A stretch of DNA of 64,000 nucleotides from Paenibacillus sp. MMS20-IR301 (GTDB lineage: Bacteria; Bacillota; Bacilli; Paenibacillales; Paenibacillaceae): NCBI RefSeq assembly GCF_032302195.1, contig NZ_CP135275.1:5919501-5983500 (forward strand), in the 5' to 3' direction. Position 1 is the stretch's first letter; each line of letters opens with the position of its first letter. Both the position numbers and the translations under genes were made by a program. Of this stretch, positions 24,033 to 32,699 are shown piece after piece. A model generated the notes under the pieces. The model saw nothing but the letters and a program-made list of their open reading frames with translations, did not search any database and was not told the origin of the DNA.

Positions 24033-25005
24033 CAATCCTGATACGCTGGACCCGGCTCAGATTGAGCAGGAGCTGCGCAGCGGCCACCAGGTTATTGTCC
24101 AGTTCTCCCACCCGGAGTTCTATGAACCCGTCTTGGAGGAAGTAGACGAGCTTTGCGCGCGCTATAATGAGGATTTCGGAGTGCGGTTCTATGCCCACTA
24201 TTCCTTGTCGTTTGATTGCCGTACCCTCTTAAGGATCCCCCATGTCAAAATGCTGCACCTTGATCTCGCTCAGGCTCATCACACGGAGGCTTTAGCCCAT
24301 TCGTATTTCCTGCACAGCCTGAACCTAGGAATCTACGAGCTAGAGAATTCGGAGATTCTGGGCTTAGACTCGCTAAGCTCGCTGAGAATCCTGACCATCG
24401 TCTCGGACAAAAGAATGCTTAATCTGCAATATTTCAAGGAGATTCCTTACCTGGAGGAGCTGCATGTAGGGGGAAAGGTCAAGAATCTGGAGGCTATAGG
24501 GCATCTGGAGAACTTGAGTTACCTGGCACTGCATTCGATCAGCAAGCAGCCGCTGCATTTCGTCAACCGGCTGCGGAAGCTGAGGCATCTGCGCATTCTG
24601 CTGGGAGGCCGGGAGCATATTCAGGAGATTGAACAGAATGAAATTGGGAGCTTGGAAATCACCAGAGTCCGCGGATTCCATGATCTGGGCAATATTACAG
24701 CCTTTCAGGGACTGAAGAGCCTGAAGATTGAAGATCAGATCAAGCTTGTGGAGATCAAGGTGGATCAGGAGATGAAGGCGCTAGAGGAGCTGACGATCAG
24801 GAATTGCAAGGGCTTGACCCGTCTGACGGGAATGGACCGGATGCCCGCGCTGCATAAGCTTAGTATTCTCCAGACCGCCATCGATTTCGAGGCCTTCATC
24901 CAGCAGAAGCTTCCCGGGTCATTATCCTCTGTGGAGTTTGCTACGTTCAAAACGAAAGCGGATCAGAAAATCCAAGAGACCTTAGTGAACTTAGGTTATC
25001 AATAA
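23998..25005 (+). CDS. Leucine-rich-repeat protein
   Basis: A 335-residue cytoplasmic protein. Residues about 90-300 carry irregular LRRs, e.g. LSSLRILTIVSDKRMLNLQ, LEELHVGGKVKNLEAIGH, LKSLKIEDQIKLVEI and LEELTIRNCKGLTRLTGM. The N-terminal 80 residues have a separate fold. GGGAGGAAT precedes the ATG. Such LRR proteins usually bind other proteins. In this cluster an immunity- or decoy-like role is possible. Its frame is continuous with the next gene except for one TAA. Confidence 0.75.
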   Translation: MRKVWKKRVLFNNPDTLDPAQIEQELRSGHQVIVQFSHPEFYEPVLEEVDELCARYNEDFGVRFYAHYSLSFDCRTLLRIPHVKMLHLDLAQAHHTEALAHSYFLHSLNLGIYELENSEILGLDSLSSLRILTIVSDKRMLNLQYFKEIPYLEELHVGGKVKNLEAIGHLENLSYLALHSISKQPLHFVNRLRKLRHLRILLGGREHIQEIEQNEIGSLEITRVRGFHDLGNITAFQGLKSLKIEDQIKLVEIKVDQEMKALEELTIRNCKGLTRLTGMDRMPALHKLSILQTAIDFEAFIQQKLPGSLSSVEFATFKTKADQKIQETLVNLGYQ

Positions 25006-25038
25006 AAGTTTCCCTATCCTAACTTTGTTGTATTCCGC

Positions 25039-25449
25039 GTGTTACCTGAAAGCTATGAGAGAAGAACGTCAAGGCGGTTCGATTGCAGGGATCATACTCT
25101 CTATTTGGATATCAGCCTGAGCTATGAACAATACCAGCGCATGTCTATGAATGAGCAGCGGGAGGCCTTGGGTATTCACCTATACAGCTATCTGGCAGAG
25201 TCCATTGCTAAATATACCAAGCATGCAGATAAGACCGTCCAAGATCAACTGCTGCAATTGGTGAAAAGCTGGATGCTGGCTAATCACTGGCTGGAAGGAA
25301 AAATTCATCAGGCGCGAATCCTCCTCTCACAAGAAATGGGACTCTATGAAGTCATCCGGACCTTGAAGATGCCACTAGAAGAGATTGAGTATATCTTGCT
25401 GCGCATGAATGACGATGCGCCTGCTGCTGTTCATCCTGATCATTTATAA
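25039..25449 (+). CDS. Immunity-like protein (Imm44-like), uncertain start
   Basis: A 136-residue protein. The segment RFDCRDHTLYLDISLSYEQY, then NEQREALGIHLY, resembles Imm44-type immunity proteins in which a strand of this form begins the domain. The GTG start at 25039 has no good ribosome site, and the frame is open back to the TAA of the LRR gene, so the gene may have lost its own 5' end or depend on coupling. Family assignment is tentative. Confidence 0.55.
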   Translation: MLPESYERRTSRRFDCRDHTLYLDISLSYEQYQRMSMNEQREALGIHLYSYLAESIAKYTKHADKTVQDQLLQLVKSWMLANHWLEGKIHQARILLSQEMGLYEVIRTLKMPLEEIEYILLRMNDDAPAAVHPDHL

Positions 25450-25482
25450 TCATCCCTTAGCAGGGAGATAGGGGGCACACGT

Positions 25483-25941
25483 ATGTATGAACGTCTAACA
25501 CAGAAATTGAGTACGACTTCCACTATCCGATGGTTTCCCGGCCATGGGGCCGAAGAGAGCTGGATTACCGAAGCCGAGGAGGAATTAGGCTTCAAGCTAC
25601 CGCCGTCTTACCGCTGGTGGCTGACCCACTATGGGAATGCCGGTCTAGGGGACGGGAATATTCTGACGCTCGTCCCCTCCGAGCATAGAGAGTATTCCGA
25701 CAGCGACCTTCTGTATATCCACCGGCTGAACCTTGCGGAGGATTGGTGGGTCAGCCGGTTTCCACACCGGCTGGACCTGTTCGTACCGGATAGCGATGAG
25801 CTGTATTACTTCGATACGTCTGCCCGGAATCAACAGGGAGAATTTCCGGTCATGCGGTATGATCTGATGAATGATCTGATCGACGAGTATGCCCCCACGT
25901 TCGCAGCATTCCTGGAACAGCTAATCGACGAACGCTCCTAG
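25483..25941 (+). CDS. SMI1/KNR4 (SUKH-1) immunity protein
   Basis: A 152-residue intact SUKH protein: EAEEELGFKLPPSYRWWLTH near 31-50, YGNAGLGDGNIL, then DLFVPDSDELYYFDTS near 99-114 and a C-terminal helix FAAFLEQLIDE. GGGGG lies 9 bp before the ATG. In polymorphic toxin systems SUKH proteins neutralise a nuclease or other toxin. No toxin gene is visible nearby, so this is an orphan or acquired immunity gene. It is the second SUKH copy after the broken one at 21225. Confidence 0.85.
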   Translation: MYERLTQKLSTTSTIRWFPGHGAEESWITEAEEELGFKLPPSYRWWLTHYGNAGLGDGNILTLVPSEHREYSDSDLLYIHRLNLAEDWWVSRFPHRLDLFVPDSDELYYFDTSARNQQGEFPVMRYDLMNDLIDEYAPTFAAFLEQLIDERS

Positions 25942-26030
25942 AACCCCTTAGCTGCCGGCCAGGATAGAGAGGAAGGATATGTTGATGAATGTGGCACAGG
26001 AATCCGAATGAACAAATGAATTCCACCCAG

Positions 26031-26067
26031 AGGAGGAGACGCTACTTTAGCGTCGCACATAATCATG
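26031..26067 (+). promoter_or_regulatory. Shine-Dalgarno separated from start by a hairpin
   Basis: AGGAGGA (26031-26037) is followed at once by a perfect hairpin GACGCTA-CTT-TAGCGTC (26038-26054), then 10 bases and the ATG at 26065. Linear spacing from AGGAGG to ATG is 28 nt, too long, but folding the 17-nt hairpin brings it to about 11 nt. No in-frame start exists nearer to the AGGAGG. Confidence 0.6.
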
Positions 26068-26985
26068 CGAGTCGACCGATTGCTCTCCATGCTGCTGATC
26101 ATCTCCGGTAAAGGTACGGTAACAGGCAAGGAGCTTGCCGAGCATTTCGAGGTATCCTTGCGGACAATCTACCGGGATATTGATAAGATAAGCGAAGCCG
26201 GTATACCGGTTGCAGCGTCCAGCGGCAAGGGCGGAGGCTACTATATTATGGACAGCTATAATATAGGCAGCCTCTTTCTGAACCGGGATGAAGCGCACAC
26301 GTTCGTAGCTGTAATGAAGAATTTACACGGCTTGTTTGGCAGGAATGAAGCTTTTAATGACATCATACTAAAGCTTGAACATACCTATAGGCAGGAGCCT
26401 GATAAGGACAAACTGACGCTGGATCTGTCCCATTTCAGCATGGAGCAGGAAATTAAAGAGTACCTTGGGATCATCAGCAAGGCCATCACGGATAACAGGC
26501 TGCTGGTGTTCAGCTATATCAACAGGAATATGGAATCCCTGGAGCGGACGGTAGAGCCAGGCTGGATGGACTTCCGCCACGGCCATTGGTATATGATCGG
26601 CTTTTGCCGGGTCAGAGGGGACTACCGCAGATTCAAGCTCGTGCGGATCAAGCATCTGGAGCAGGGACCGTCTTTTGCCCCAAGAGAGCTGCCGGATGAC
26701 CGGATCGCTGAGATTATTGAGCACAGTTATTCGCAGCGGGAAATACAGGTTGTGCTGAGATTCACTTCGCGAATCGGTGCGCAGCTAACAAAGTATTTCC
26801 AGAAAGAGAAGATTAGCCGGGATGAAGATGGCTTCTATCTCGTATCGGATACTTTTCCGTATGAGGAGGGTCTGCTGAAATTCATTCTAAGCTTCGGCAA
26901 GGAGTGCGAGCTGCTGGAGCCCCGTGAATTACGGGCAGAGCTGCAGCAATATATGCAAAATATGCTTCGATCCTACAATGACTGA
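26065..26985 (+). CDS. HTH-WYL domain transcriptional regulator (YafY type)
   Basis: A 306-residue protein: DeoR-like HTH at residues 1-60 (TVTGKELAEHFEVSLRTIYR), then a WYL domain at about 130-210 with RHGHWYMIGFCR, and a WCX-like C-terminus. WYL proteins bind ligands or nucleic acid and control DNA-damage, defence and metabolic genes. The start is ATG 26065, because MRVDRLLSMLL matches the family N-terminus. Translation may depend on the hairpin in its ribosome site. A terminator hairpin overlaps the stop. Confidence 0.9.
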   Translation: MRVDRLLSMLLIISGKGTVTGKELAEHFEVSLRTIYRDIDKISEAGIPVAASSGKGGGYYIMDSYNIGSLFLNRDEAHTFVAVMKNLHGLFGRNEAFNDIILKLEHTYRQEPDKDKLTLDLSHFSMEQEIKEYLGIISKAITDNRLLVFSYINRNMESLERTVEPGWMDFRHGHWYMIGFCRVRGDYRRFKLVRIKHLEQGPSFAPRELPDDRIAEIIEHSYSQREIQVVLRFTSRIGAQLTKYFQKEKISRDEDGFYLVSDTFPYEEGLLKFILSFGKECELLEPRELRAELQQYMQNMLRSYND

Positions 26986-27012
26986 CCCCCTGGTGTCAGT
27001 CATTGTGTTTTA
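26978..27012 (+). terminator. Terminator overlapping the WYL stop codon
   Basis: AATGACTGAC/GTCAGTCATT perfect 10-bp stem followed by GTGTTTT. Confidence 0.85.
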
Positions 27013-27079
27013 TAGTAGGGATATCGCCGGGAAGAATACATAACGCCCGCTATAACTAGGCTAGGAGTGAAATAATTAG

Positions 27080-27829
27080 ATGAAAGCCAGCAATATACAT
27101 GATAATTTCAATAATTTCGGTACGGAGGACTCGCGAACAGAACTGATACAGAGGCTGCAAAGATTGGAGGAGGCACGTTATAACCTGCGGGAGAGAGAAA
27201 GCTTGCAAGACCATACCTGTCTGATGCTGCGGTATATCGGCGATCCTGAGTCTGAGCTACGTGAGCAGATCTATTCCACGTTTCACGTATGGCTGAAGCG
27301 CGATAATAAGTTCTCAGATGCGGAGATGCGTCAGCTGTTGGCTGTCCTGCTGGATGACCGGCATTTGTTCTACCGGATTGGAAGCAACGGCGACCATAGC
27401 GTACTCACCAGGGCGTTTGCGGTTCTGCCTGTTGCTTTGATTGTAAATCGGCACAGGAACCATCCATTCCTGACTCCGGTTGAGTTCCAGCATCTGAAGC
27501 ATTCGCTGCTTCGCTATTACCGGGAGGAGAAGGATCTGCGAGGTTATCTGGAAGCCGAAGACTGGGCTCATGCCGCGGCTCACGGGGCAGATGCCCTGGA
27601 CGAGCTGATCCGCTGCCTTGAAAGCGATCATGCATTGCAGCGCGAGGTGCTGGGGGCGATTACAGGAATGCTGCATAATGGTGTTCGCATTTTTGACGAG
27701 GAGGAAGACGAGCGCATGGCCACGATTGTGGAGACGATGATTAGCAAAGCGCTGCTTCCCCAGCAGGAGATTGCCGGCTGGATTTATAGGTTGTCACAGT
27801 GTACGGAATGGCCGGATACGCGCGCATAG
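27080..27829 (+). CDS. DUF2785 family protein
   Basis: A 249-residue, mainly helical soluble protein. It has the DUF2785 pattern: LMLRYIGDPESELREQIYST near 48-67, LLDDRHLFYRIG, SVLTRAFAVLPVALI, and DLRGYLEAEDWAHAAAHGAD near 152-171. No catalytic function is known for the family. It is monocistronic, starting 11 bp after a TAGGAGT ribosome site. Confidence 0.85.
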   Translation: MKASNIHDNFNNFGTEDSRTELIQRLQRLEEARYNLRERESLQDHTCLMLRYIGDPESELREQIYSTFHVWLKRDNKFSDAEMRQLLAVLLDDRHLFYRIGSNGDHSVLTRAFAVLPVALIVNRHRNHPFLTPVEFQHLKHSLLRYYREEKDLRGYLEAEDWAHAAAHGADALDELIRCLESDHALQREVLGAITGMLHNGVRIFDEEEDERMATIVETMISKALLPQQEIAGWIYRLSQCTEWPDTRA

Positions 27830-27859
27830 AGAGTCGCTAGAGTAAACGGGAAAAATCTT

Positions 27860-27973
27860 GTGCGCAGCCTGTATTTTAGAACAAGAGCCCGCAATGACGG
27901 GGAGAAGCTTATGCTTACCGGCGCCATGCTGACGGCTGAAGCTAAATTAAACCGCTTTACAGAGGGGAATTAA
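27860..27973 (+). other. Short ORF, probably a remnant
   Basis: A 37-codon frame from GTG 27860, with no ribosome site, lies between DUF2785 and the peptidase-like gene. It may be a C-terminal fragment of a lost gene. Confidence 0.2.
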
Positions 27974-27994
27974 CACATATGGAGGTAATTGAGT

Positions 27995-28663
27995 TTGAGT
28001 ACTCACTACTATTTCAGCTGGTTTAATGATTTTTTTCCAGAGAAGCTGGCCCGATGTTTGCATGAGGATATCCAAGACCGGAAATCGCTGGTTATGATTA
28101 GCGCTGACCCGTCTGGTTATACAGATGAGCAGATTAACTATAATGACATTTCGGAATGGACATGGCTAACTCAGGCTAACCTTATTTTTGATGACTATCA
28201 TTTTATTGATTACCGTATGCAGAAGGAAGAGGCCCGGCGGTTCATTCAGAACGCATCTGTCATTTTTTTATGTGGCGGGTATCCTATTCTGCAGCATGAA
28301 TTACTGGCGGAATATGAATTATTGGATGGGATTAAGAACAGCAATGCCGTTATAATGGGCGCCAGCGCCGGTGCGTTAAACATGGCTGCCAAATGGTTAA
28401 ACGTGGATGACATTGACGATGACGCTGAAACGGGTACCATTTATAATGGGATTGGGTTCGATTATTTCGCCTATGAATCTCATGCTAAACGCGATTACGC
28501 CACATTTGTTCAGGGCTACCTGTTCCCCTTGTCTGAAGAGATTGATATATATGCGGCAGAACAGGAGAGCGTTATACGGGTAAAAGACGGCATTATAGAC
28601 ATAATGGGTCCTGTATATTTAATCTCCCGTTCCAAGATTCAGAAATTGGCTGAGACGCTCTAA
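27995..28663 (+). CDS. Class I glutamine amidotransferase-like / peptidase S51-type protein
   Basis: A 222-residue protein starting at TTG 27995, 9 bp after GGAGG (TTG at 27989 would be too close). The nucleophile elbow reads GASAGALNMA near 120-129 with Ser in the S51 (dipeptidase E) position, preceded by VIFLCGGYPILQ near 88-99. A C-terminal AAEQESVIRVKDG is also typical. The family contains aspartyl dipeptidases and cyanophycinases. The exact substrate is unknown. Confidence 0.8.
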   Translation: MSTHYYFSWFNDFFPEKLARCLHEDIQDRKSLVMISADPSGYTDEQINYNDISEWTWLTQANLIFDDYHFIDYRMQKEEARRFIQNASVIFLCGGYPILQHELLAEYELLDGIKNSNAVIMGASAGALNMAAKWLNVDDIDDDAETGTIYNGIGFDYFAYESHAKRDYATFVQGYLFPLSEEIDIYAAEQESVIRVKDGIIDIMGPVYLISRSKIQKLAETL

Positions 28664-28754
28664 TTAGGGCAGAAATGCTCAATCCGGATACGCACTTTAA
28701 GGCAAGAGTGGGGTACACAACTGGGATAATTTCAGGTTTGACGGTCCAGTGTGA

Positions 28755-28928
28755 GTGATTGATCCCTTAGCCGCAGGCTTGATTGCACGGAAGGCGGGAG
28801 CATTGAGTTGTCATGTACAAGTGGTGCCTGATGGCATCCCTAGTGAACTCTATGGTGAAGAGGCCGTATTCACAACACCTGGAATCTTCGATGATCTCTT
28901 GACATTATTGCGTATGGAATCAGAATAG
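28755..28928 (+). pseudogene. C-terminal remnant of a small protein
   Basis: An open frame, VIDPLAAGLIARKAGALSCH ... EEAVFTTPGIFDDLL, runs to TAG. Upstream it is continuous with WDNFRFDGPV through a single TGA. The VFTT-GI ending resembles the broken traces near 21700. There is no ribosome site, so it is probably a decayed immunity-type gene. The gap 28664-28959 holds nothing else. Confidence 0.4.
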
Positions 28929-28959
28929 GGAGAAGAGAACAGAAGTAAGGAGAAGGACT

Positions 28960-29745
28960 ATGTACACAATAGGTGAACTCGCTAATATCATGAGAATTTC
29001 TAAGGATAAATTAAGATATTATGAAGAAAAAGAGATTTTGACACCCATCCAAAATGAAGAAAATAATTATAGACAATATGATTTTAAGGATATAGATACT
29101 GTACTGGCAATAGAGTTCTACAGATCACTGGATTTGGAATTTAAGACGATCCAGAAGCTTTGCAAAGAAAGTGATATAAAGGATATGCAGGGTATTCTGG
29201 ATGACAAACACAACGAAATCATTCGAAATATAGCCAGATTAAATACTATAGCACTTAGAATTGAAAAGGCTAAAAAGGATTGCGATGATATCGAAAAACA
29301 CTTGAATAATTATTCAATTAGGCCCATGGCACCTATAAAAAGTTTGGGGGAAATATCAGATTTCAGGGCCTATAAGGAATTTGAAGTGATACATAATAAC
29401 AGGGATCAATTAGTTGAGGAACCCATTTTCAAGAGTCTAAAACGGTATATTACTTTTAACGAAGAGGGAATACAGTCGAATACAATGCTAGTCACCAAAG
29501 ATGTAGAGGTTGATAATACCGTAGACGAAAAGGATATTCTAGACTATAAAAAATGTATATATACTGTCGTTGAAGATGGAATGCAGTATGAGGGCGTGAT
29601 GGAAGATAGCTTTATAAAGGGTCAACGGTGGATGGCTGCCAATAATTATAAACATATAGGCGTAGCAATTATAGGCATGTTATTAGTAGGCTACCACGAA
29701 GGAATATTAAAGTCATATTTAGAAGTGTATATCCCCATTGAATAA
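28960..29745 (+). CDS. MerR-family regulator with GyrI-like effector domain
   Basis: A 261-residue regulator: MerR winged helix at residues 1-70 (MYTIGELANIMRISKDKLRY), a coiled-coil linker (about 75-115) and a C-terminal GyrI-like small-molecule domain (about 125-260). AAGGA precedes the ATG. It is AT-rich compared with the backbone, like the CPBP gene 81 bp downstream, and the pair probably arrived together. BmrR-like proteins of this design sense drugs; the ligand here is unknown. Confidence 0.85.
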   Translation: MYTIGELANIMRISKDKLRYYEEKEILTPIQNEENNYRQYDFKDIDTVLAIEFYRSLDLEFKTIQKLCKESDIKDMQGILDDKHNEIIRNIARLNTIALRIEKAKKDCDDIEKHLNNYSIRPMAPIKSLGEISDFRAYKEFEVIHNNRDQLVEEPIFKSLKRYITFNEEGIQSNTMLVTKDVEVDNTVDEKDILDYKKCIYTVVEDGMQYEGVMEDSFIKGQRWMAANNYKHIGVAIIGMLLVGYHEGILKSYLEVYIPIE

Positions 29746-29826
29746 GGAGGTTCACATCATACATTGACCTTGGGACGGCCCCATAGTTTAAGTTATAGAA
29801 GAATTAAATTATGGGGGGAACAGATT

Positions 29827-30549
29827 ATGAATAGCGGGCATGAGATCAGAAGTATATGGAAGCTTGTAGCACTTCACTTATTTCCAGGAATAGTGTTAAG
29901 CATAGTGTATATATTTTTATTGAATAGCGAGAGTTTAACAGAATACCCCAAAGTTGTTACGCTAGGTATAGCCGGGTTTTTCTCGATATTGCCTATAGAA
30001 CTGGGATATTTATTGTATGTTGCCAAAAAAGAAACGGGAAAATTCAATATCTTTAAGGTGATGGGCCTAAAAAGTAAGATGAAGGTTAAAGAATATGCAG
30101 TTTACACTCTTTTATTGCTCTCAGTGGCAGGAATACTTATGAAGGCATTACAACCCTTTTCAAATTACATATTGAATACAGTATTTCATTGGCTTCCAAA
30201 TGACTATAATTATGTCCAGGATATGAGCCTATTCAGTAAAAACTTCATTCTAATTGCAATAGCAGTAAGCTTCTTCTTTCTTACACTTATACTACCCATA
30301 ACGGAAGAACTCTATTTCCGGGGATTTCTACTGGCACGTATGAAATGGATGGGCAAGTATAGTGTGCTGGTCAATCTCTTATTGTTTGCAGTTTATCATT
30401 TCTGGTCTCCGTGGCTTATAGTTGCAAGAATTGTGGCCTTCTTACCCTTATTTTATTTGGTATACAAAAAAGACTCTTTAAAATTGGGGATTGCCGTACA
30501 TTGCTTGGCTAACTTTACAGATGTAGCAGCTTTAGTGATGTTACTATGA
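29827..30549 (+). CDS. CPBP (CAAX/Abi) family intramembrane metalloprotease
   Basis: A 240-residue membrane protein with six or more predicted helices. Active-site motifs of the ABI/CPBP family are intact: EELYFRG near 159-165, FAVYHF near 186-191 and HCLANF near 226-231. The frame opens at TTG 29764, but the ATG at 29827 has GGGGGAA 6 bp upstream. Family members process peptides or provide bacteriocin immunity. It probably forms a unit with the MerR gene just upstream. Confidence 0.87.
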   Translation: MNSGHEIRSIWKLVALHLFPGIVLSIVYIFLLNSESLTEYPKVVTLGIAGFFSILPIELGYLLYVAKKETGKFNIFKVMGLKSKMKVKEYAVYTLLLLSVAGILMKALQPFSNYILNTVFHWLPNDYNYVQDMSLFSKNFILIAIAVSFFFLTLILPITEELYFRGFLLARMKWMGKYSVLVNLLLFAVYHFWSPWLIVARIVAFLPLFYLVYKKDSLKLGIAVHCLANFTDVAALVMLL

Positions 30550-30570
30550 ATTCTATTACAAGTAGCCACG

Positions 30571-30596
30571 AAAAAAGGAAGTGTCTGCACACTCCC
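30571..30596 (-). terminator. Terminator of the PNPOx-fold gene
   Basis: On the minus strand GGGAGTGT-GCAG-ACACTTCC is followed by TTTTTT. Confidence 0.65.
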
Positions 30597-30652
30597 CTCA
30601 AGTTAACATTCTCTATCATCAACGATCTACTCCACATTACTCATAAGGTGAA

Positions 30653-31132
30653 TTACATAACGAGACTTGCCGTCTTATTGACGAAATCAATCTCATTTCG
30701 GATTCCTTTATGGGCGTCATTCCACAAGCCCTTTGTCAGGCGAACGCGCAGCAGGCAGGTGTTGGGGTCCTCGTCGTTGTTGGCATCGTAATACCAGTCG
30801 GCGAAAATGGTGCGCAGCTTGGTCATCATCTCCGCATTCTTCTCGTCACATACCCAGCCCAGATTCTCACCGATCCCATCGGCTGTAAAATTCTCAACAA
30901 TGATGCACACGGCGACTTCGGGGTTGCGGGCAATCTGCTGCATCTTGCCTGAGGTCGCGTAAGTGACAGTGTAGAACGCACCGTCCTCATAATAGGCGTC
31001 CACAATGCGGGAAGCAGGACGGCTTAGGCCACCAGGCCCCGGTTCCAGCGCGATGGTAGACAGCGTGATCAGCCCGTCCTTGTTACCCGCTTGTTCATTC
31101 AGCAGCTTCATGGCTTCGTCGTAATTGCTCAT
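30653..31132 (-). CDS. Pyridoxamine 5'-phosphate oxidase-fold (FMN-binding split barrel) protein
   Basis: A 159-residue flavin-type split-barrel protein. Typical segments are GLITLSTIALEPGPGGLSRP near 20-39, TYATSGKMQQIARNPEVAVC near 57-76 and a C-terminal RVRLTKGLW. AGGAGGT precedes the ATG. Such general-stress-type proteins bind FMN, F420 or haem; the cofactor cannot be decided here. It is transcribed on its own, in the opposite direction to the CPBP gene. Confidence 0.82.
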   Translation of the reverse strand: MSNYDEAMKLLNEQAGNKDGLITLSTIALEPGPGGLSRPASRIVDAYYEDGAFYTVTYATSGKMQQIARNPEVAVCIIVENFTADGIGENLGWVCDEKNAEMMTKLRTIFADWYYDANNDEDPNTCLLRVRLTKGLWNDAHKGIRNEIDFVNKTASLVM

Positions 31133-31213
31133 TATATTACCTCCTCAAAAGTCGTAAGGCATACATAACTGAGCATATCATTGTAAAATCCTGGTGCATG
31201 TGAAGAATGATAC

Positions 31214-31453
31214 TTACCCTACACCATCACTTTCTAACAGGGAGTAGAAATTATCGCGGTCTTCATTATCGAATTTGCCCAGCGCCCGTACCCGGACAAC
31301 CTCATGTCCGCCAAGCAGGTCGACTTCCTCGCCGTAACTGTTGTAGAGTGCGATCATATTACCCTCCTGATTCAGCTCCATATACCCGTAACAAGCTGCC
31401 TCCGGCACCTCACCGTACAAGAGCAAAAATCTGATCTTATCCACGCTGTGCAT
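31214..31453 (-). CDS. Unknown 79-residue protein
   Basis: Not recognised. Small acidic protein, MHSVDKIRFLLLYGEVPEAA, with beta-type composition, including GNMIALYNSYGEEVDLLGGH. AGAGGAG lies about 10 bp before the ATG, and codon use fits the GC-richer backbone, which supports it as a real gene. It stands alone between the PNPOx and WYL genes. Confidence 0.6.
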   Translation of the reverse strand: MHSVDKIRFLLLYGEVPEAACYGYMELNQEGNMIALYNSYGEEVDLLGGHEVVRVRALGKFDNEDRDNFYSLLESDGVG

Positions 31454-31690
31454 ACATGCAGAGCTCCTCTCTTACTTCCTTATCAATCTGAAGAATATTT
31501 TACGTGACCCCGGGCAAATTGGAAAAAGCGGTATGGTTCTGCATACCCGGAAATTCATTGCTATTTAGCGAGCATAAGGGGGAGAACCCTCGCTGTGCCG
31601 CTCGTACACACATTATTTCTTGACGGGACGCGATTTGGGGAGTATTATAACGTGCCAGTGAAATGGGCGAGCCGGGAAAGGGTGCAGTGC

Positions 31691-32638
31691 ATGAATAAAA
31701 CAGACCGTTTGTTAGCCATCGTGCTTGAGCTGCAGCGTAACGAAGTGTTACGGGCGGAGGATTTGGCTGCTATATTTGAAACAAGTGTGAGAACGATCTA
31801 TAGGGATATTCAGGCTTTAAGTGAAGCTGGCGTATCCGTAATCGGAGCACCCGGTCAGGGATATTCCTTAATGGAGGGGTATTTCCTGCCGCCCGTCAGT
31901 TTCACGGTGGAGGAAGCGGTGACGCTGCTTATCGGTACAGATTTCATCGAGCAGTCGTTTGATGCTCACTATGTCAGTAAGGCTCGAACTTCGAGGGGGA
32001 AAATAGAAGCGATCCTGCCGGAAGCGGTCCGCAGTGAGGCATCCCGGATTCGTAAAGGGTTTCGTTTGTTTTCATCCCCTGAAGAAGTATCCCGGACACA
32101 AGCTAAGGTGTACCTTGAAGCTATTCGTGAAGCCATGCTCGAGGAGAGGAAGATAAGCTTCACCTATGCAAAAGGCATCGCCGGGGCTGACGGGAGCCGT
32201 CAAAGTGTCCGTACGGTTGCCCCTTATGGAATTGTACTTCATCAAGGGTCCTGGATCCTTATCGCATGGTGTGAATTGCGTCAAGGTATCCGGCATTTCC
32301 GGCTGTCCCGGATGACGGAGCTTATTATACTGGAGGCGGGGTTCAAGCTGCCTGCAGATTTCAATTTGGATAACTACCGCCCGCCAGACGACCGCAATGT
32401 TCTTGTCCGTATCCATGTCGATTCTGACATTGCAGATAAGGTGAGGGAAGCGAACAATTTCTTTACAGAAACCATAGAGGAACATACGGATGGGCTGTTT
32501 ATCACTTTTCGTGTAAGGCAGCCAGAGGAATTGCTGCACTCGGTGCTCGGCTGGGGCAGCGGCGTAATGGTGATGGAGCCGGAATCCTTCCGGCACCGGG
32601 TTAGAGATGAACTGGAGAAGATGTTGAAACGCTACTGA
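31691..32638 (+). CDS. HTH-WYL domain transcriptional regulator
   Basis: A 315-residue regulator of the same class as the gene at 26065. HTH at residues 1-55 (LRAEDLAAIFETSVRTIYRD) and a WYL domain at about 140-225 (TVAPYGIVLHQGSWILIAWC). The frame is open further upstream, but MNKTDRLLAIVLEL matches the family N-terminus and GGAAAGGG precedes it. A perfect terminator overlaps its end. The DinB-type gene follows beyond that terminator. Confidence 0.9.
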   Translation: MNKTDRLLAIVLELQRNEVLRAEDLAAIFETSVRTIYRDIQALSEAGVSVIGAPGQGYSLMEGYFLPPVSFTVEEAVTLLIGTDFIEQSFDAHYVSKARTSRGKIEAILPEAVRSEASRIRKGFRLFSSPEEVSRTQAKVYLEAIREAMLEERKISFTYAKGIAGADGSRQSVRTVAPYGIVLHQGSWILIAWCELRQGIRHFRLSRMTELIILEAGFKLPADFNLDNYRPPDDRNVLVRIHVDSDIADKVREANNFFTETIEEHTDGLFITFRVRQPEELLHSVLGWGSGVMVMEPESFRHRVRDELEKMLKRY

Positions 32639-32664
32639 CATAAGGGTGTCAGTAGCGTTTTTGT
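32627..32664 (+). terminator. Terminator overlapping the second WYL stop
   Basis: AAACGCTACTGACA/TGTCAGTAGCGTTT, a perfect 14-bp stem, then TT. Confidence 0.85.
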
Positions 32665-32699
32665 ATACTTGGATAAAAAGTTAATTAAGGAGCTAATAC

